A stretch of DNA of 64,000 nucleotides from Microbacterium sp. (lineage in GTDB: Bacteria; Actinomycetota; Actinomycetes; Actinomycetales; Microbacteriaceae): NCBI GenBank assembly GCA_013823625.1, contig PNMM01000001.1, forward strand, positions 992,001 through 1,056,000, written 5' to 3'. A model generated the notes under the pieces. It did no database searches. It was not told the origin of the DNA and saw only the letters and a program-made list of their open reading frames with translations. Position numbers and translations under genes: made by a program. Shown here in pieces: positions 1 through 9,185 of the stretch (the first letter of the stretch is position 1; every line of letters starts with the position of its first letter).

Positions 1-1217
1 CGCTCTTGCACTCGGCCGAGGTCGCCGACGCGGCGCGTGACGCCGCGAAGTTTGGCGTCAAGGCCACGCTCGAGGGCATCGACGTTCCGGCGGTCATCCA
101 GTACCGCGAGGGCATCATCGCGAGCAAGTACAAGGGCCTGCAGGGTCTCATCAAGGCGCGCGGCATCACGATGGTCGAGGGCGAAGGCCGTCTGACCTCC
201 CCCACCACCGTTCAGGTGGGCGACAGCACCATCACCGGCAAGAACGTCATTCTTGCCACCGGTTCGTACTCGCGCACGCTTCCCGGTCTGGAGATCGGCG
301 GGCGAGTCATCACCTCAGAGCAGGCCTTGCAGCTCGACTACGTGCCCAAGAAGGTTGCCGTGCTTGGCGGCGGCGTCATTGGCGTCGAGTTCTCGAGCGT
401 GTGGCGCTCGTGGGGCTCCGAGGTGCACATCATCGAAGCTCTGCCGCACCTCGTGCCGATGGAAGAAGAGTCGATCTCGAAGCAGTTCGAGCGTGCCTAC
501 CGCAAGCGCGGCATCGAGTTCACGCTCGGCGTGCGCTTCCAGAGTGTGACGCAAAACGATCAGGGTGTTGTCGTCACTCTCGAGAACGGCGCGACCATCG
601 AAGCTGACCTGCTTCTTGTCGCCGTTGGTCGTGGCCCCGCCACCGCCAACCTTGGCTTCGAAGAAGTTGGCGTGGCAATGGACCGCGGATTCGTGCTCAC
701 GAACGAGCGACTCGAGACGAACATCCCGGGCCTCTACGCCGTTGGCGACATCGTGCCGGGCCTGCAGCTCGCCCACCGCGGTTTTCAGCACGGCATCTTC
801 GTCGCCGAAGAGCTTGCCGGGCTCAACCCTGTCGTCATTAGCGATGTGAACATTCCCAAGGTCACGTACAGCGAGCCCGAGGTTGCCTCGGTGGGCCTCA
901 GCGAAGCCAAGGCCAAAGAGCAGTACGGAGACGCGGCGATCGCGAGCTACGACTACAACCTCGCGGGCAACGGCAAGAGCCACATTCTCGAGACGGCCGG
1001 GTCGATCAAGGTCGTGCGCGTCGTCGATGGGCCCGTCGTGGGCGTGCACATGATCGGTGCACGCGTCGGTGAACTCATTGGCGAAGCGCAACTGGCCGTC
1101 AACTGGGATGCCCACCCCGAAGACATTGCGCCGCTGCTGCACGCTCACCCGACGCAGAACGAGGCTCTCGGCGAAGCCTTCCTCGCTCTCGCGGGTAAGC
1201 CCCTGCACGCGATGTGA
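1..1217 (+). CDS. lpdA: Dihydrolipoyl dehydrogenase (E3), 5'-truncated by window edge
   Basis: FAD-dependent E3 of the 2-oxoacid dehydrogenase complexes; it re-oxidises dihydrolipoyl groups with NAD+. The frame is open to base 3 and reads ALLHSAEV, the segment just after the redox-active CxxxxC disulfide of the family, so the FAD N-terminus and the disulfide lie upstream of the window; the TTG at base 6 is not a real start. Visible: NVILATGS, the NAD-binding GGGVIGVEF loop, the second FAD contact GLYAVGDI, and the C-terminal catalytic HAHPTQNEAL His-Glu pair of the dimer interface. sucB follows after about 56 bases in the same direction, so E3 and E2 are probably co-transcribed. Confidence 0.96.
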   Translation, partial: LLHSAEVADAARDAAKFGVKATLEGIDVPAVIQYREGIIASKYKGLQGLIKARGITMVEGEGRLTSPTTVQVGDSTITGKNVILATGSYSRTLPGLEIGGRVITSEQALQLDYVPKKVAVLGGGVIGVEFSSVWRSWGSEVHIIEALPHLVPMEEESISKQFERAYRKRGIEFTLGVRFQSVTQNDQGVVVTLENGATIEADLLLVAVGRGPATANLGFEEVGVAMDRGFVLTNERLETNIPGLYAVGDIVPGLQLAHRGFQHGIFVAEELAGLNPVVISDVNIPKVTYSEPEVASVGLSEAKAKEQYGDAAIASYDYNLAGNGKSHILETAGSIKVVRVVDGPVVGVHMIGARVGELIGEAQLAVNWDAHPEDIAPLLHAHPTQNEALGEAFLALAGKPLHAM

Positions 1218-1273
1218 CCCTGACCCCACAACTAGGCTAGATACCCACCACAGGTTTCGAAGGAGCACTACTG

Positions 1274-2635
1274 ATGAGCGAATCCGTCAACCTCCCGGCG
1301 CTCGGCGAGAGCGTCACCGAGGGAACGGTCACCCGATGGCTGAAGAACGTCGGCGACCGTGTCGAGGTCGACGAGCCGTTGCTCGAAGTCTCGACTGACA
1401 AGGTCGACACCGAGATCCCGTCGCCCGTCGCCGGCATCGTCGAAGAGATCCTCGTTGCCGAAGACGAGACCGTTGAGGTGGGCACTCCCCTCGTGCGCAT
1501 TGGCACCGGTACGGGCGCGAGCGCTCCCGCCGCCGCTCCTGCTCCTGCGGCCGCGCCTGAGCCTGTTGCGGCACCGGAACCGGTTCCCGCTCCTGCTCCC
1601 GCACCGGCACCGGCACCCGAACCTGTAGCGGCCCCGGCGCCCGCAGCCGCTCCTGCGGCCGCACCTGCTCCGGCAGCTGCACCCGCTCCGGCAGCTGCAC
1701 CCGCTGTCGCAGCGCCGGCTGCTGCGTCGCCAACCAACGCGGCTTACATCACGCCGCTTGTACGCAAGCTCGCCGCCGAGCACGGCGTCGACCTCGCTCG
1801 CGTTACGGGCACAGGTGTGGGTGGCCGCATCCGCAAGCAAGACGTCGTCGCTGCCGCTCGCCCGTCGAGCGGTGCAGGCGCTGCCCCCGCGGCGCCGCGC
1901 GTCGCGCTCGAGACCTCGCCGCTGCGGGGTACGACGGCCGCGATGTCGCGTTTGCGCAAGGTCATTGCCGAGCGTGCCGTGATCTCGATGCAGTCGACCG
2001 CCCAGCTCACCACGGTCGTCGAGGTCGACGTGACGAAGGTCGCGGCGTTGCGCAATGCCGTCAAGGGCGACTTCGAGAAGGCCACCGGCACCAAGCTGTC
2101 GTTCTTGCCGTTCTTTGCCAAGGCCGCCACCGAGGCACTGCGCGCGTTCCCGATCATCAACGCCACGGTCGACGGCGACTCGATCGTCTACCCCGACACC
2201 GAGAACCTCTCGATCGCGGTCGACACCGAGCGCGGCTTGCTGACTCCGGTCATCCGCAACGCTGGCGACCTGTCGATCGCCGATCTCGCACGCGAGATTG
2301 CTGACCTTGCCACGCGCACGCGCGACAACCAGCTCAAGCCCGACGAGCTCGCCGGCGGCACCTTCACGCTGACGAACACGGGTTCGCGCGGTGCGCTGTT
2401 TGACACGCCCGTCGTCTTCCTTCCGCAGGTCGCGATTCTCGGCACGGGCATCGTGAGCAAGAAGCCCGCGGTTATCCAGGTTGACGGCTCTGACGTCGTG
2501 GCTGTTCGGTCGATGGTCTACTTCGCGCTGTCGTACGACCACCGCATTGTCGACGGCGCCGACGCCGCGCGCTTCCTGAGCGCAGTCAAGGCGCGCCTCG
2601 AAGAGGCCGACTTCGACGGTGACCTCGGAATCTGA
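1274..2635 (+). CDS. sucB: Dihydrolipoyl acyltransferase E2 (succinyltransferase / shared E2)
   Basis: E2 core of a 2-oxoacid dehydrogenase complex, 453 aa. An N-terminal lipoyl domain (about 1-77) has the acceptor lysine K43 in STDKVDTE. A very long Ala/Pro linker (about 80-155) follows, then the peripheral subunit-binding domain (about 158-192, [13 protein letters not shown]) and the acyltransferase domain with catalytic H423 and D427 in HRIVDG. There is only one lipoyl domain, whereas several actinobacterial E2 proteins carry two or three. GAAGGAG sits 8 bases before the ATG. In Actinobacteria one E2 often serves both the pyruvate and the 2-oxoglutarate complex; aceE is in this window at 33 kb, so a shared role is possible (inference). 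Confidence 0.93.
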   Translation: MSESVNLPALGESVTEGTVTRWLKNVGDRVEVDEPLLEVSTDKVDTEIPSPVAGIVEEILVAEDETVEVGTPLVRIGTGTGASAPAAAPAPAAAPEPVAAPEPVPAPAPAPAPAPEPVAAPAPAAAPAAAPAPAAAPAPAAAPAVAAPAAASPTNAAYITPLVRKLAAEHGVDLARVTGTGVGGRIRKQDVVAAARPSSGAGAAPAAPRVALETSPLRGTTAAMSRLRKVIAERAVISMQSTAQLTTVVEVDVTKVAALRNAVKGDFEKATGTKLSFLPFFAKAATEALRAFPIINATVDGDSIVYPDTENLSIAVDTERGLLTPVIRNAGDLSIADLAREIADLATRTRDNQLKPDELAGGTFTLTNTGSRGALFDTPVVFLPQVAILGTGIVSKKPAVIQVDGSDVVAVRSMVYFALSYDHRIVDGADAARFLSAVKARLEEADFDGDLGI

Positions 2636-2647
2636 GGTACCGCTCGA

Positions 2648-4381
2648 CTAGTCATCGAGCACGTCACGCACACGCCAGCCGGCCTCGCTTCTCACCACGA
2701 GAAGCGAGGCCGCTGTCGTTGCCGGAGACGTCGTTGCGGGAGAAGGCGTTGCGTTCATCGACGTCTCTGAGGCCGAGGCTGTCGACCTGACCAGGTCGAC
2801 GAGCGCGGCACCGCCCATGCGCTCGACGACGACGACTTCTCCGCCCTGCGCCCGCCACGTTTCGAGAGCTTCATGGCGGGCGTCATCAACACTCAAGAGT
2901 CGCTCCGCTGCTGAACCGGCGTGGGCAACCGTGAAGGAGCACGAGACGTTCTCGCTCCGCTCAAGCGCCGGAGTTGTCGACCCAGAGGCATGGGCCGCTC
3001 GACACTCGACCCACCGGTTGACCAGCTCACCGACGATCGCCGTCCACTCATCCGGCTCGGGGTCGACAGCCGACTCGGGAGACGTGGCCCCTGACGAAGG
3101 CCCCTCGAAGCTGGAGGGCGGCGCGGTGGGGGTCATCGTGGGCAGGGTTGCCGGCTGCTGCCCTGCCGCGACAGTGTCGGTCGCACGCTCAGCGGCGGCA
3201 GGAACCGCGACTTCGGATCCCGCACCCGAAGTCACGACCAGCGCAGCAACCAGGGCGATCGCTCCCCCGACACCCGCGAGCACGAATCGTGGGCGCACAG
3301 TGCCGATTCGTCGCCACGGCGCCTCTGTCACTGCGGTCACGAGCGCCTCTCGTGCCGCACTGAGACGCGTGACCGTAGCCTGCACGCGCTCGACCACCGA
3401 TGGCGGAAGACCGAGAACGCGCAGCGTCTCGACTAGTGAGTCGGCCCAGGCCCCCTGCCGTGGGGCAACGGCCTTCGCCGTGGTTGTCGTAGCGTCAACC
3501 GCACCCGCGGCCGCCACCTGCACTCGTGTTACCGCGTCTGCGCCCGCGCCAACATCGACCGGCAGCTCACGGGGTGCCCCTGGCAGTGACGGTGACAGTG
3601 CCGGTGACGGCACCGTCTGAACAGCAACCGCGCGGAACTCGACGGGCACGGGGGTGGCGAGATCGAAGAGCGCGGCCGACACTGATCGACCTCGTGCCGC
3701 GGCACCGAGGGCCGCGAGGAGCGCCGGTCGCTCCGACGGCGAGACCGCCGCCGCGACGGCGGCCCCGAGGTGCTCGAGCATGGCCGAGTCGCGAGCGTAG
3801 GCCGGCTCGAGGGCGCGAAACCTCTCAGGCAGCACCGGGCCCGCGTGGGCATCCGTCATGCGAACGATCGTGGGCGCGCCGGCAGCAGTGAAGCGCACGC
3901 TGGCGGGGTGCGGGTCTAGGCCCGTGAGGCCGACCGCGTGCCCGGCGTCGATGGCATCAATGAGGGGCGCAAGAATCGTGACGGCTTCACCCAGCTGGAG
4001 GCCGTCGCCACGCATCGCGAGCACGTCACTGAGCGCCGGGCCCGCGACATGGTCGACGATGAGCGCCAGTCGCCCGTCATCGAGCGTGACCAGGTCGTCC
4101 AGCGTCACGACGTGGTCACGCAGCACGGGGTTGGAAGAAGCAATGCGATCGAAAACGGAGACGGCAGCATCAATGTCGGCATCGGAACACGATCGCGAGA
4201 AGATGCGAGCGACACGCGTTTCGTTCGATGCGAACACGACCGCCGTGAGCGCGTGGGCAGAGCGCGACAGCAGACGCACAACGCGGTAGCCGCCGAACTC
4301 ACTGGGCACCCCGTCATCGTCGAGTGCTGGATCGTCAACGGGCAGCCCCGCTGGGTTGAGCGCCGTGGGTTCGTGAGTCAC
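2648..4381 (-). CDS. Pseudokinase-like membrane protein
   Basis: The N-terminal half resembles a Hanks-type Ser/Thr kinase: FGGYRVVRLLSRS looks like a glycine-loop region. The catalytic signatures are broken. The VAxK lysine appears as Arg (RVARIF), the HRDxKPxN loop reads GLDPHPASV, and DFG is replaced by a DAHAG-like stretch. A Pro/Ala-rich linker and one membrane helix (RFVLAGVGGAIALVAALVV) follow, then a Ser/Thr-rich stretch and a small C-terminal domain probably outside the membrane. The ORF can begin at 4507 (619 aa), but that overlaps the divergent promoter and ATG of the DUF4191 gene. A GTG at 4381 (577 aa, VTHEPTALN) starts just before the conserved part and is preferred; no clear Shine-Dalgarno is seen. 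It converges on sucB. Function unknown. Confidence 0.7.
   Translation of the reverse strand: MTHEPTALNPAGLPVDDPALDDDGVPSEFGGYRVVRLLSRSAHALTAVVFASNETRVARIFSRSCSDADIDAAVSVFDRIASSNPVLRDHVVTLDDLVTLDDGRLALIVDHVAGPALSDVLAMRGDGLQLGEAVTILAPLIDAIDAGHAVGLTGLDPHPASVRFTAAGAPTIVRMTDAHAGPVLPERFRALEPAYARDSAMLEHLGAAVAAAVSPSERPALLAALGAAARGRSVSAALFDLATPVPVEFRAVAVQTVPSPALSPSLPGAPRELPVDVGAGADAVTRVQVAAAGAVDATTTTAKAVAPRQGAWADSLVETLRVLGLPPSVVERVQATVTRLSAAREALVTAVTEAPWRRIGTVRPRFVLAGVGGAIALVAALVVTSGAGSEVAVPAAAERATDTVAAGQQPATLPTMTPTAPPSSFEGPSSGATSPESAVDPEPDEWTAIVGELVNRWVECRAAHASGSTTPALERSENVSCSFTVAHAGSAAERLLSVDDARHEALETWRAQGGEVVVVERMGGAALVDLVRSTASASETSMNATPSPATTSPATTAASLLVVRSEAGWRVRDVLDD
2680..2712. terminator. Hairpin inside the 3' end of the pseudokinase gene, likely terminator for sucB
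   Basis: A perfect 14-bp inverted repeat (CGGCCTCGCTTCTC, loop ACCAC, then its complement) begins 45 bases after the sucB stop. It lies inside the coding end of the convergent gene, where the stem forces a rare AGA arginine codon. There is no U tract, as is common for high-GC hairpins. Confidence 0.6.
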
Positions 4382-4483
4382 GACGGCATCATGATTCGGC
4401 GCGAGTAGGGTGGCCAGCGCGTTCTTGCGAGACGGGGACGAAGAGTGCAGCACGTACGGCGGTGAGGAGCCGAGCACTGCCCC

Positions 4484-4489
4484 TATCCT
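4484..4489 (+). promoter_or_regulatory. -10 box (TATCCT) of a leaderless promoter for the DUF4191 gene
   Basis: TATCCT is followed by 7 bases and then the ATG at 4497, and no Shine-Dalgarno is present. Transcription would begin at or next to the start codon. Confidence 0.55.
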
Positions 4490-4496
4490 GGTAAGC

Positions 4497-5207
4497 ATGG
4501 CCCGCACTTCCGCTCAGAAGCCCCCGAAAGAACCCGGTCGCATGAAGCAGATGTGGCAGGTGTTCCAGATGACGCGGCGCATGGATCCGCTCGCCCCCTG
4601 GGTCATGCTGCTCGTCTTCTTGCTGCCGATTCTCGCGAGCGTTCTGCTCGCCGTCTTTGCAACGCCGGGTGACGTGCTCGCGGGTATCTTGTGGGTTGTC
4701 ACCGGTGTGCTGCTCGGCATTCTGCTCGTGCTGATTGTGCTGGGCCGTCGCGCCGAGCGAGTGGCCTACCGCCAGATTTCGGGCCAACCGGGTGCCGTCG
4801 GTGCGGTTCTCAAGTCGTCGCTGCGCCGCGCATGGCAAGCGAGCGAAATGCCCATCACGGTCAGCCCCAAGACGCAAGATGCCGTCTATCGCGCGATCGG
4901 CAAGCCCGGCGTCGTGATCATTGGCGAAGGGCCGCAGTCACGCACGCGTCGCATGATGGAAGACGAGCGTCGTAACGTCAGCCGAATTGTGCCGAACGTT
5001 CCCGTTCACTTCATTTTCGTGGGCCCTGACCTCGAGAGCGTCAAGCTCGAGAACCTTGCTCGCACGCTCAACAAGCTCAAGCGAACGCTCACCAAGGCCG
5101 AGGTCTACGCCGTCAGCAATCGCTTGACCTCGCTCAGCAAGTCGAGCCTGCTCCCGATTCCGAAGGGAATCGACCCCCTCAAGGCACGGGCGCCCAAGCC
5201 GCGCTAG
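4497..5207 (+). CDS. DUF4191 family membrane protein
   Basis: A 236-aa protein with a basic N-terminus, two close membrane helices (about 34-54 and 59-82) and a cytoplasmic remainder rich in basic residues. The sequence fits the actinobacterial DUF4191 family, which usually sits beside the lipoyl genes; no biochemical role is known to me. The start at 4497 was chosen over 4410 because MARTSAQKPPKEPGR is the family-like N-terminus and a TATCCT box stands 7 bases before it. The gene ends 13 bases from the convergent RDD gene. Confidence 0.85.
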   Translation: MARTSAQKPPKEPGRMKQMWQVFQMTRRMDPLAPWVMLLVFLLPILASVLLAVFATPGDVLAGILWVVTGVLLGILLVLIVLGRRAERVAYRQISGQPGAVGAVLKSSLRRAWQASEMPITVSPKTQDAVYRAIGKPGVVIIGEGPQSRTRRMMEDERRNVSRIVPNVPVHFIFVGPDLESVKLENLARTLNKLKRTLTKAEVYAVSNRLTSLSKSSLLPIPKGIDPLKARAPKPR

Positions 5208-5220
5208 ACCTGAGGTTCGC

Positions 5221-5628
5221 CTAGCGGCGCAGCAAAATCGTGCCCGCAGCTCGGTCGTGCAATCCCCGCTGGTTCTCGTCAAAGAGCAGCGCGGGAATCA
5301 CCAGAGCGATCAAGAGCGCGCGCACGACGGGTCGCCAGACGCCCAGCAATCCGCCCGCCATGGGCACGACGCGCATCCCCAGCAGAGCGTGGCCGAGGCT
5401 CGCATTGATGACGATCGTGAAGAGCACCTGCAGGGCAACGAAGATCAGCAGCGTCGCGATCGAGTCGTACGAGAAGAACGCGGCCGAGATCGCAACGGCC
5501 ACGCCCCAGTCGATGACGATCGCGGCGATGCGACGACCCAGTCGAGCGACCGAGCGCGAGCCACTCTCGGGAAGGCCGAGACGCTGCCCCGGCCAGTCGG
5601 GCGATGAGACGTCAGGTGTGTCGGTCAC
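5221..5628 (-). CDS. RDD family membrane protein
   Basis: A small (135 aa) membrane protein with three to four hydrophobic segments. [16 protein letters not shown] matches the N-terminal Arg-Asp signature of RDD proteins, and [12 protein letters not shown] is the typical C-terminal motif. RDD proteins are widespread and mostly uncharacterised, though some have been linked to ion transport. Start GTG at 5628 lies 6 bases after a TAGGCT box and has no Shine-Dalgarno. It is divergent from lipB, with both promoters inside about 40 bases. Confidence 0.85.
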   Translation of the reverse strand: MTDTPDVSSPDWPGQRLGLPESGSRSVARLGRRIAAIVIDWGVAVAISAAFFSYDSIATLLIFVALQVLFTIVINASLGHALLGMRVVPMAGGLLGVWRPVVRALLIALVIPALLFDENQRGLHDRAAGTILLRR

Positions 5629-5634
5629 ACCCTC

Positions 5635-5640
5635 AGCCTA
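5635..5640 (-). promoter_or_regulatory. -10 box (TAGGCT) of a leaderless promoter for the RDD gene
   Basis: On the minus strand TAGGCT is followed by 6 bases and the GTG at 5628. Confidence 0.5.
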
Positions 5641-5657
5641 GAAGGCTCACTCGGGCG

Positions 5658-5663
5658 TACACT
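5658..5663 (+). promoter_or_regulatory. -10 box (TACACT) of a leaderless promoter for lipB
   Basis: TACACT, then 6 bases (GAGCGC), then the lipB GTG at 5670. There is no Shine-Dalgarno in front of that GTG. Confidence 0.55.
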
Positions 5664-5669
5664 GAGCGC

Positions 5670-6344
5670 GTGATCGACTACGTCGTCACGGGGCTAAGCG
5701 CCAACTCCGTGCCGTATTTGTCGGGTCTCGAGCAGCAGCGTGCCCTGCATTCTGCCGTCGCCGAGAGCCGGGCGCCCGATACCATCATGCTTCTCGAACA
5801 CGAGAGCGTCTACACGGCGGGCAAGCGCACCGAACCACACGAGCGGCCCGTCGACGGCACTCCCGTCATCGAGGTCGACCGCGGCGGCAAGATCACCTGG
5901 CATGGTCCGGGTCAGCTGGTCGGGTATCCGATCATTCGACTTGCCGACCCCATCGATGTCGTGCAATACGTGCGCTGCCTCGAAAGCATGCTCATCGCCG
6001 TGCTCGACGACCTGGGCGTTGAGGGTGCGGGTCGCGTCATTGGTCGCAGCGGAGTGTGGATGCGCGGCACCGACAAGATCGCGGCCATCGGCATTCGCGT
6101 GGCCCAAGGCGTGAGCATGCACGGCTTCGCCCTCAACTGCTCGAACACCTTCGACGCCTACGACTCCATCGTCGCGTGCGGGCTCTCTGACGCCGGCGTC
6201 ACCTCGGTGAGCCGTGAACTCGGCCGCACCGTGACGCCCGAGCAGGTCATCCCCCTCATTGAGCGGCACTTCGGCCCGCTCGTCCACGATCTCGTCGGCG
6301 CTACTCGGTCGCTGACCACCGTCTCGCAAGGAGCATCCGAATGA
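5670..6344 (+). CDS. lipB: Octanoyltransferase LipB
   Basis: Moves the octanoyl group from acyl carrier protein to the lipoyl domain lysine of E2 and GcvH proteins. 224 aa. Family motifs: [17 protein letters not shown], the conserved lysine in [20 protein letters not shown], and the acyl-accepting cysteine in IVACGL. The ORF track begins at 5604, but the GTG at 5670 gives the family-like start VIDYVVTGL and has a TACACT box 6 bases upstream. lipA overlaps its stop by ATGA, so the two lipoylation steps are translationally coupled, close to sucB, which is a substrate. Confidence 0.93.
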   Translation: MIDYVVTGLSANSVPYLSGLEQQRALHSAVAESRAPDTIMLLEHESVYTAGKRTEPHERPVDGTPVIEVDRGGKITWHGPGQLVGYPIIRLADPIDVVQYVRCLESMLIAVLDDLGVEGAGRVIGRSGVWMRGTDKIAAIGIRVAQGVSMHGFALNCSNTFDAYDSIVACGLSDAGVTSVSRELGRTVTPEQVIPLIERHFGPLVHDLVGATRSLTTVSQGASE

Positions 6345-7363
6345 CCATCCTTCCCCCCGCCTCGTCAACGCCAGCGACCCATCCCGCCGAAGGCCGCAAG
6401 CTCTTGCGCCTCGAGGTGCGCAACGCGCAAACGCCCATCGAGAAGAAGCCCGAGTGGATCAAGACGCGCGCCAAGATGGGGCCCGAGTACACCGCGCTGC
6501 GCTCTCTCGTCGGCGAACAGCAACTGCACACCGTGTGCCAAGAGGCCGGATGCCCGAACATCTACGAGTGCTGGGAAGACCGTGAGGCGACCTTCCTGAT
6601 CGGCGGCAGCCAGTGCACGCGTCGGTGCGACTTCTGCCAGATCGACACGGGCAAGCCCGCGGACTATGACACGGACGAACCGCGCCGCGTCGCCGAGTCG
6701 GTCGTGCAGATGAACCTGCGGTACGCGACCGTCACGGGCGTGGCCCGCGATGACCTGCCCGACGAGGGTGCGTGGCTGCACGCCGAGACCGTGCGCATGA
6801 TCCACGAGCTCAACCCCGGAACCGGCGTCGAACTGCTCGCGACCGACTTCTCGGGCGACCCCGACCTGCTGCGCGTGGTCTTCGAATCGCGCCCCGAAGT
6901 CTTTGCGCACAATGTCGAGACGGTGCCGCGCATCTTCAAGCGCATCCGCCCCGCATTCCGCTACGAGCGCTCGCTCGACGTCATCACTCAGGCTCGCGAC
7001 TTCGGGCTCATCACGAAGTCGAACCTCATCCTCGGCATGGGCGAGACGCGCGAAGAAGTGTCGCAAGCCCTGCGCGACCTGCACGAGGCGGGCACCGACA
7101 TCGTTACGATCACGCAGTACTTGCGCCCGAGTTCGCGCCACCACCCGATCGACCGCTGGGTCAAGCCCGAAGAATTCGTCGAGCTCAAGGCCGAGGCCGA
7201 AGAGATCGGATTCTTGGGCGTGCTCGCGGGTCCGCTCGTGCGCTCGAGCTACCGTGCTGGCCGCCTGTGGGCGCAGTCGATGGTCGCCAAGGGACGCGAG
7301 ATTCCCGAGTCGATGCGCGGGTTGGCCGACGCGTCGGCGGGATTCGCGCAAGCGGTCGGCTGA
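6341..7363 (+). CDS. lipA: Lipoyl synthase LipA
   Basis: Radical-SAM enzyme that inserts two sulfur atoms into the octanoyl chain on the lipoyl domain. 340 aa. The auxiliary [4Fe-4S] cluster ligands are in [12 protein letters not shown] and the radical-SAM cluster ligands in CTRRCDFC. The C-terminal part contains [18 protein letters not shown] and the Arg-Ser-Ser tail motif (VRSSYRAG) typical of LipA. It starts at an ATG overlapping the lipB stop, with AAGGAG upstream. Confidence 0.97.
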   Translation: MTILPPASSTPATHPAEGRKLLRLEVRNAQTPIEKKPEWIKTRAKMGPEYTALRSLVGEQQLHTVCQEAGCPNIYECWEDREATFLIGGSQCTRRCDFCQIDTGKPADYDTDEPRRVAESVVQMNLRYATVTGVARDDLPDEGAWLHAETVRMIHELNPGTGVELLATDFSGDPDLLRVVFESRPEVFAHNVETVPRIFKRIRPAFRYERSLDVITQARDFGLITKSNLILGMGETREEVSQALRDLHEAGTDIVTITQYLRPSSRHHPIDRWVKPEEFVELKAEAEEIGFLGVLAGPLVRSSYRAGRLWAQSMVAKGREIPESMRGLADASAGFAQAVG

Positions 7364-7401
7364 GCATCCATCGACAGCGTGTTTCGTCGGTAGCCAGCGC
7401 C

Positions 7402-7439
7402 GTAACATCCCCGAAACAAAGGGGACACTGACGGGAAAT
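7402..7439 (+). promoter_or_regulatory. GlnR-type operator in front of glnA1
   Basis: The sequence reads GTAAC-n6-GAAAC-n6-GACAC-n6-GAAAT. This matches the two tandem a-b half sites (gTnAC-n6-GAAAc) known for the actinobacterial global nitrogen regulator GlnR, with all three 6-base spacers exact and only the last base of the final half site off. It ends 10 bases before a TAGTCT -10 box, so it covers the -35 region of glnA1. GlnR itself is not in this window. Confidence 0.85.
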
Positions 7440-7449
7440 GCCCTGCGCC

Positions 7450-7455
7450 TAGTCT
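7450..7455 (+). promoter_or_regulatory. Putative -10 box of the glnA1 promoter
   Basis: TAGTCT lies about 55 bases before the glnA ATG; CTGACG, 16 bases upstream and inside the GlnR box, could be the -35. This mRNA would have a leader, and CAGGAG lies 9 bases before the ATG. Confidence 0.5.
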
Positions 7456-7509
7456 CAACTCAAGGCTGCGACTGCAGTCGTCCGGTACCAAGCTCAGGAG
7501 ATCTGTCAC

Positions 7510-8934
7510 ATGTTCAGTGATTCTTCCGAGGTGCTGAAGTTCATCAAGGACACGGATGTCAAGTTCCTCGACATTCGCTTCACCGACCTTCCCGGTGTCC
7601 AGCAGCACTTCAACATCCCCGCCTCGACCGTCGATGAAGACTTCTTCACGGTCGGCCAGCTGTTCGACGGCTCCTCGATCCGAGGCTTCCAGTCGATTCA
7701 CGAGTCCGACCTGCAGCTGATCCCGGACGTGTCGACCGCGTACGTCGACCCCTTCCGCACCGAGCGCACGCTCATCATGGTGTTCGACATCTACAACCCG
7801 CGTAACGGCGAGATCTACGCTCGCGACCCGCGCCAGGTGGCCAAGAAGGCCGAGAAGTACCTCGCCTCGACCGGCATCGCCGACACCGCATTCTTCGCCC
7901 CCGAAGCCGAGTTCTACATCTTCGACGACGTTCGCTACGAAGTGAAGCAGAACATGTCGTACTACTCGGTCGACTCGAGCGAGGCCGCGTGGAACACCGG
8001 TCGCGTCGAAGAGGGCGGCAACCTCGCCAACAAGACTCCCTACAAGGGCGGCTATTTCCCCGTGAGCCCGGTCGACCAGCACGCCGACCTGCGCGACGAC
8101 ATCGTCGTGAAGCTCATGGAGGTCGGCCTCGAGGTAGAGCGCAGCCACCACGAGGTCGGCACCGCCGGCCAGGGCGAGATCAACTACAAGTTCGACACGA
8201 TGGTCTCGGCCGCCGATGACATCTTGAAGTTCAAGTACATCGTCAAGAACACCGCCCTCGAGTGGGGCAAGGTCGCGACCTTCATGCCCAAGCCCCTCTT
8301 CGGTGACAACGGCTCGGGCATGCACACCCACCAGTCGCTGTGGAGCGAGGGCAAGCCGTTGTTCTACGACGAGGCGGGCTACGGCGGACTCAGCGACATC
8401 GCGCGCTGGTACATCGGCGGCATCCTCAAGCACGCTCCGGCGCTGCTCGCGTTCACGAACCCTTCGTTGAACTCGTACCACCGCCTGGTCAAGGGCTTCG
8501 AGGCTCCCGTCAACCTGGTCTACTCGGCCGGTAACCGCTCGGCGGCTATCCGCATCCCGATCACGGGCACCAACCCCAAGGCCAAGCGCATTGAGTTCCG
8601 CGCGCCTGACGCTTCGGGCAACCCGTACCTCGCGTTCGCGGTGCAGCTCATGGCTGGTCTCGACGGCATCATCAACAAGATCGAGCCGCACGAGCCCGTC
8701 GACAAGGACCTCTACGAGCTTCCCCCCGAGGAGGCCAAGGGCATTCCCCAGGTTCCCGGTTCGCTCGAAGAGGCGCTCGTCGCACTCGAGAACGACCACG
8801 AGTTCTTGCTCGCGGGCGGAGTCTTCACCAAGGACCTCATCGAGACCTGGATCGACTTCAAGCGCACGAACGAGATTCTGCCGGCCGCCCAGCGTCCGCA
8901 CCCGTTCGAGTACGAGCTCTACTTCTCGGTCTAG
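7510..8934 (+). CDS. glnA: Glutamine synthetase type I (GlnA1)
   Basis: Makes glutamine from glutamate, ammonia and ATP; a cytosolic dodecamer. 474 aa, the usual length of the adenylylated GSI-beta class. Visible are the N-terminal FDGSSIRGF-like loop, [10 protein letters not shown], the metal and substrate block ([11 protein letters not shown]), NRSAAIRIP and, near the C-terminus, [11 protein letters not shown], whose Tyr is the adenylylation site modified by GlnE. glnE is a few kilobases away on the other strand. Transcription is probably controlled by GlnR through the upstream box. Confidence 0.97.
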   Translation: MFSDSSEVLKFIKDTDVKFLDIRFTDLPGVQQHFNIPASTVDEDFFTVGQLFDGSSIRGFQSIHESDLQLIPDVSTAYVDPFRTERTLIMVFDIYNPRNGEIYARDPRQVAKKAEKYLASTGIADTAFFAPEAEFYIFDDVRYEVKQNMSYYSVDSSEAAWNTGRVEEGGNLANKTPYKGGYFPVSPVDQHADLRDDIVVKLMEVGLEVERSHHEVGTAGQGEINYKFDTMVSAADDILKFKYIVKNTALEWGKVATFMPKPLFGDNGSGMHTHQSLWSEGKPLFYDEAGYGGLSDIARWYIGGILKHAPALLAFTNPSLNSYHRLVKGFEAPVNLVYSAGNRSAAIRIPITGTNPKAKRIEFRAPDASGNPYLAFAVQLMAGLDGIINKIEPHEPVDKDLYELPPEEAKGIPQVPGSLEEALVALENDHEFLLAGGVFTKDLIETWIDFKRTNEILPAAQRPHPFEYELYFSV

Positions 8935-8969
8935 GCCTCAGCCTCTACCGAGTTAGCCACCACAGCAGC

Positions 8970-9001
8970 GCGGGCCTCGCTCCTTCGGGAGCGGGGCCCG
9001 C
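8970..9001 (+). terminator. Terminator hairpin after glnA
   Basis: A 14-bp stem with one G-T pair (GCGGGCCTCGCTCC against GGAGCGGGGCCCGC) around a TTC-G loop, followed by GTTGTTGTG. It begins 36 bases after the glnA stop. Confidence 0.75.
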
Positions 9002-9078
9002 GTTGTTGTGTGCGCGTGTGCGGAGATCGCCTGGGTGTGATCTCTTGTGTGTGGTCGACGGATGCTGTGCCCGCCTAG

Positions 9079-9108
9079 GGCGTGCCGTAGAAGCCGCGCT
9101 CGAACACC
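9079..9108. repeat. 30-base direct repeat, left copy (att-like)
   Basis: Begins GGCGTGCCGTAGAAGCC and ends CGAACACC; identical to 11706-11735. The two copies bracket the tRNA-like gene and the KAP NTPase. Confidence 0.8.
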
Positions 9109-9172
9109 ATGCGGGTGAGGCGGTTCGGGCGACTAGCTTCCTGATCGAGCCATGACGCGCTCTCGGCGGGCT
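9079..9172 (-). pseudogene. Displaced, decayed copy of the glnE 3' end
   Basis: Read on the minus strand in the glnE frame, the end gives NRLTRMVFERGFYGTP and then a stop. The intact GlnE C-terminus is TTRLARQVFERGFYGTP and stop. Similarity continues upstream (PAESASWLDQE against PAGGASRLEED) up to an in-frame TAG, after which it is lost. So about 94 bases of a diverged glnE tail stand alone 2.6 kb from the intact gene. The last 30 bases before the stop codon are identical between the two copies. Best explained as the original 3' end, pushed away when foreign DNA supplied a replacement, or as the scar of a duplication. Confidence 0.75.
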
Positions 9173-9185
9173 AAGCATTCGTCAT

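Noticed and set aside
315-1268. Long minus-strand ORF (317 aa) opposite lpdA
   Set aside because: A shadow of lpdA: in high-GC DNA the complementary frame stays open. The same holds for the long ORFs opposite sucB, lipA, glnA, glnA2, glnE, dgt, dusB, glyS and aceE.
1501-1740. Repetitive GCTCCTGC/GCACCGGC stretch as a possible repeat element
   Set aside because: It is the Ala/Pro linker of the E2 protein; the repetition comes from the encoded Ala and Pro residues.
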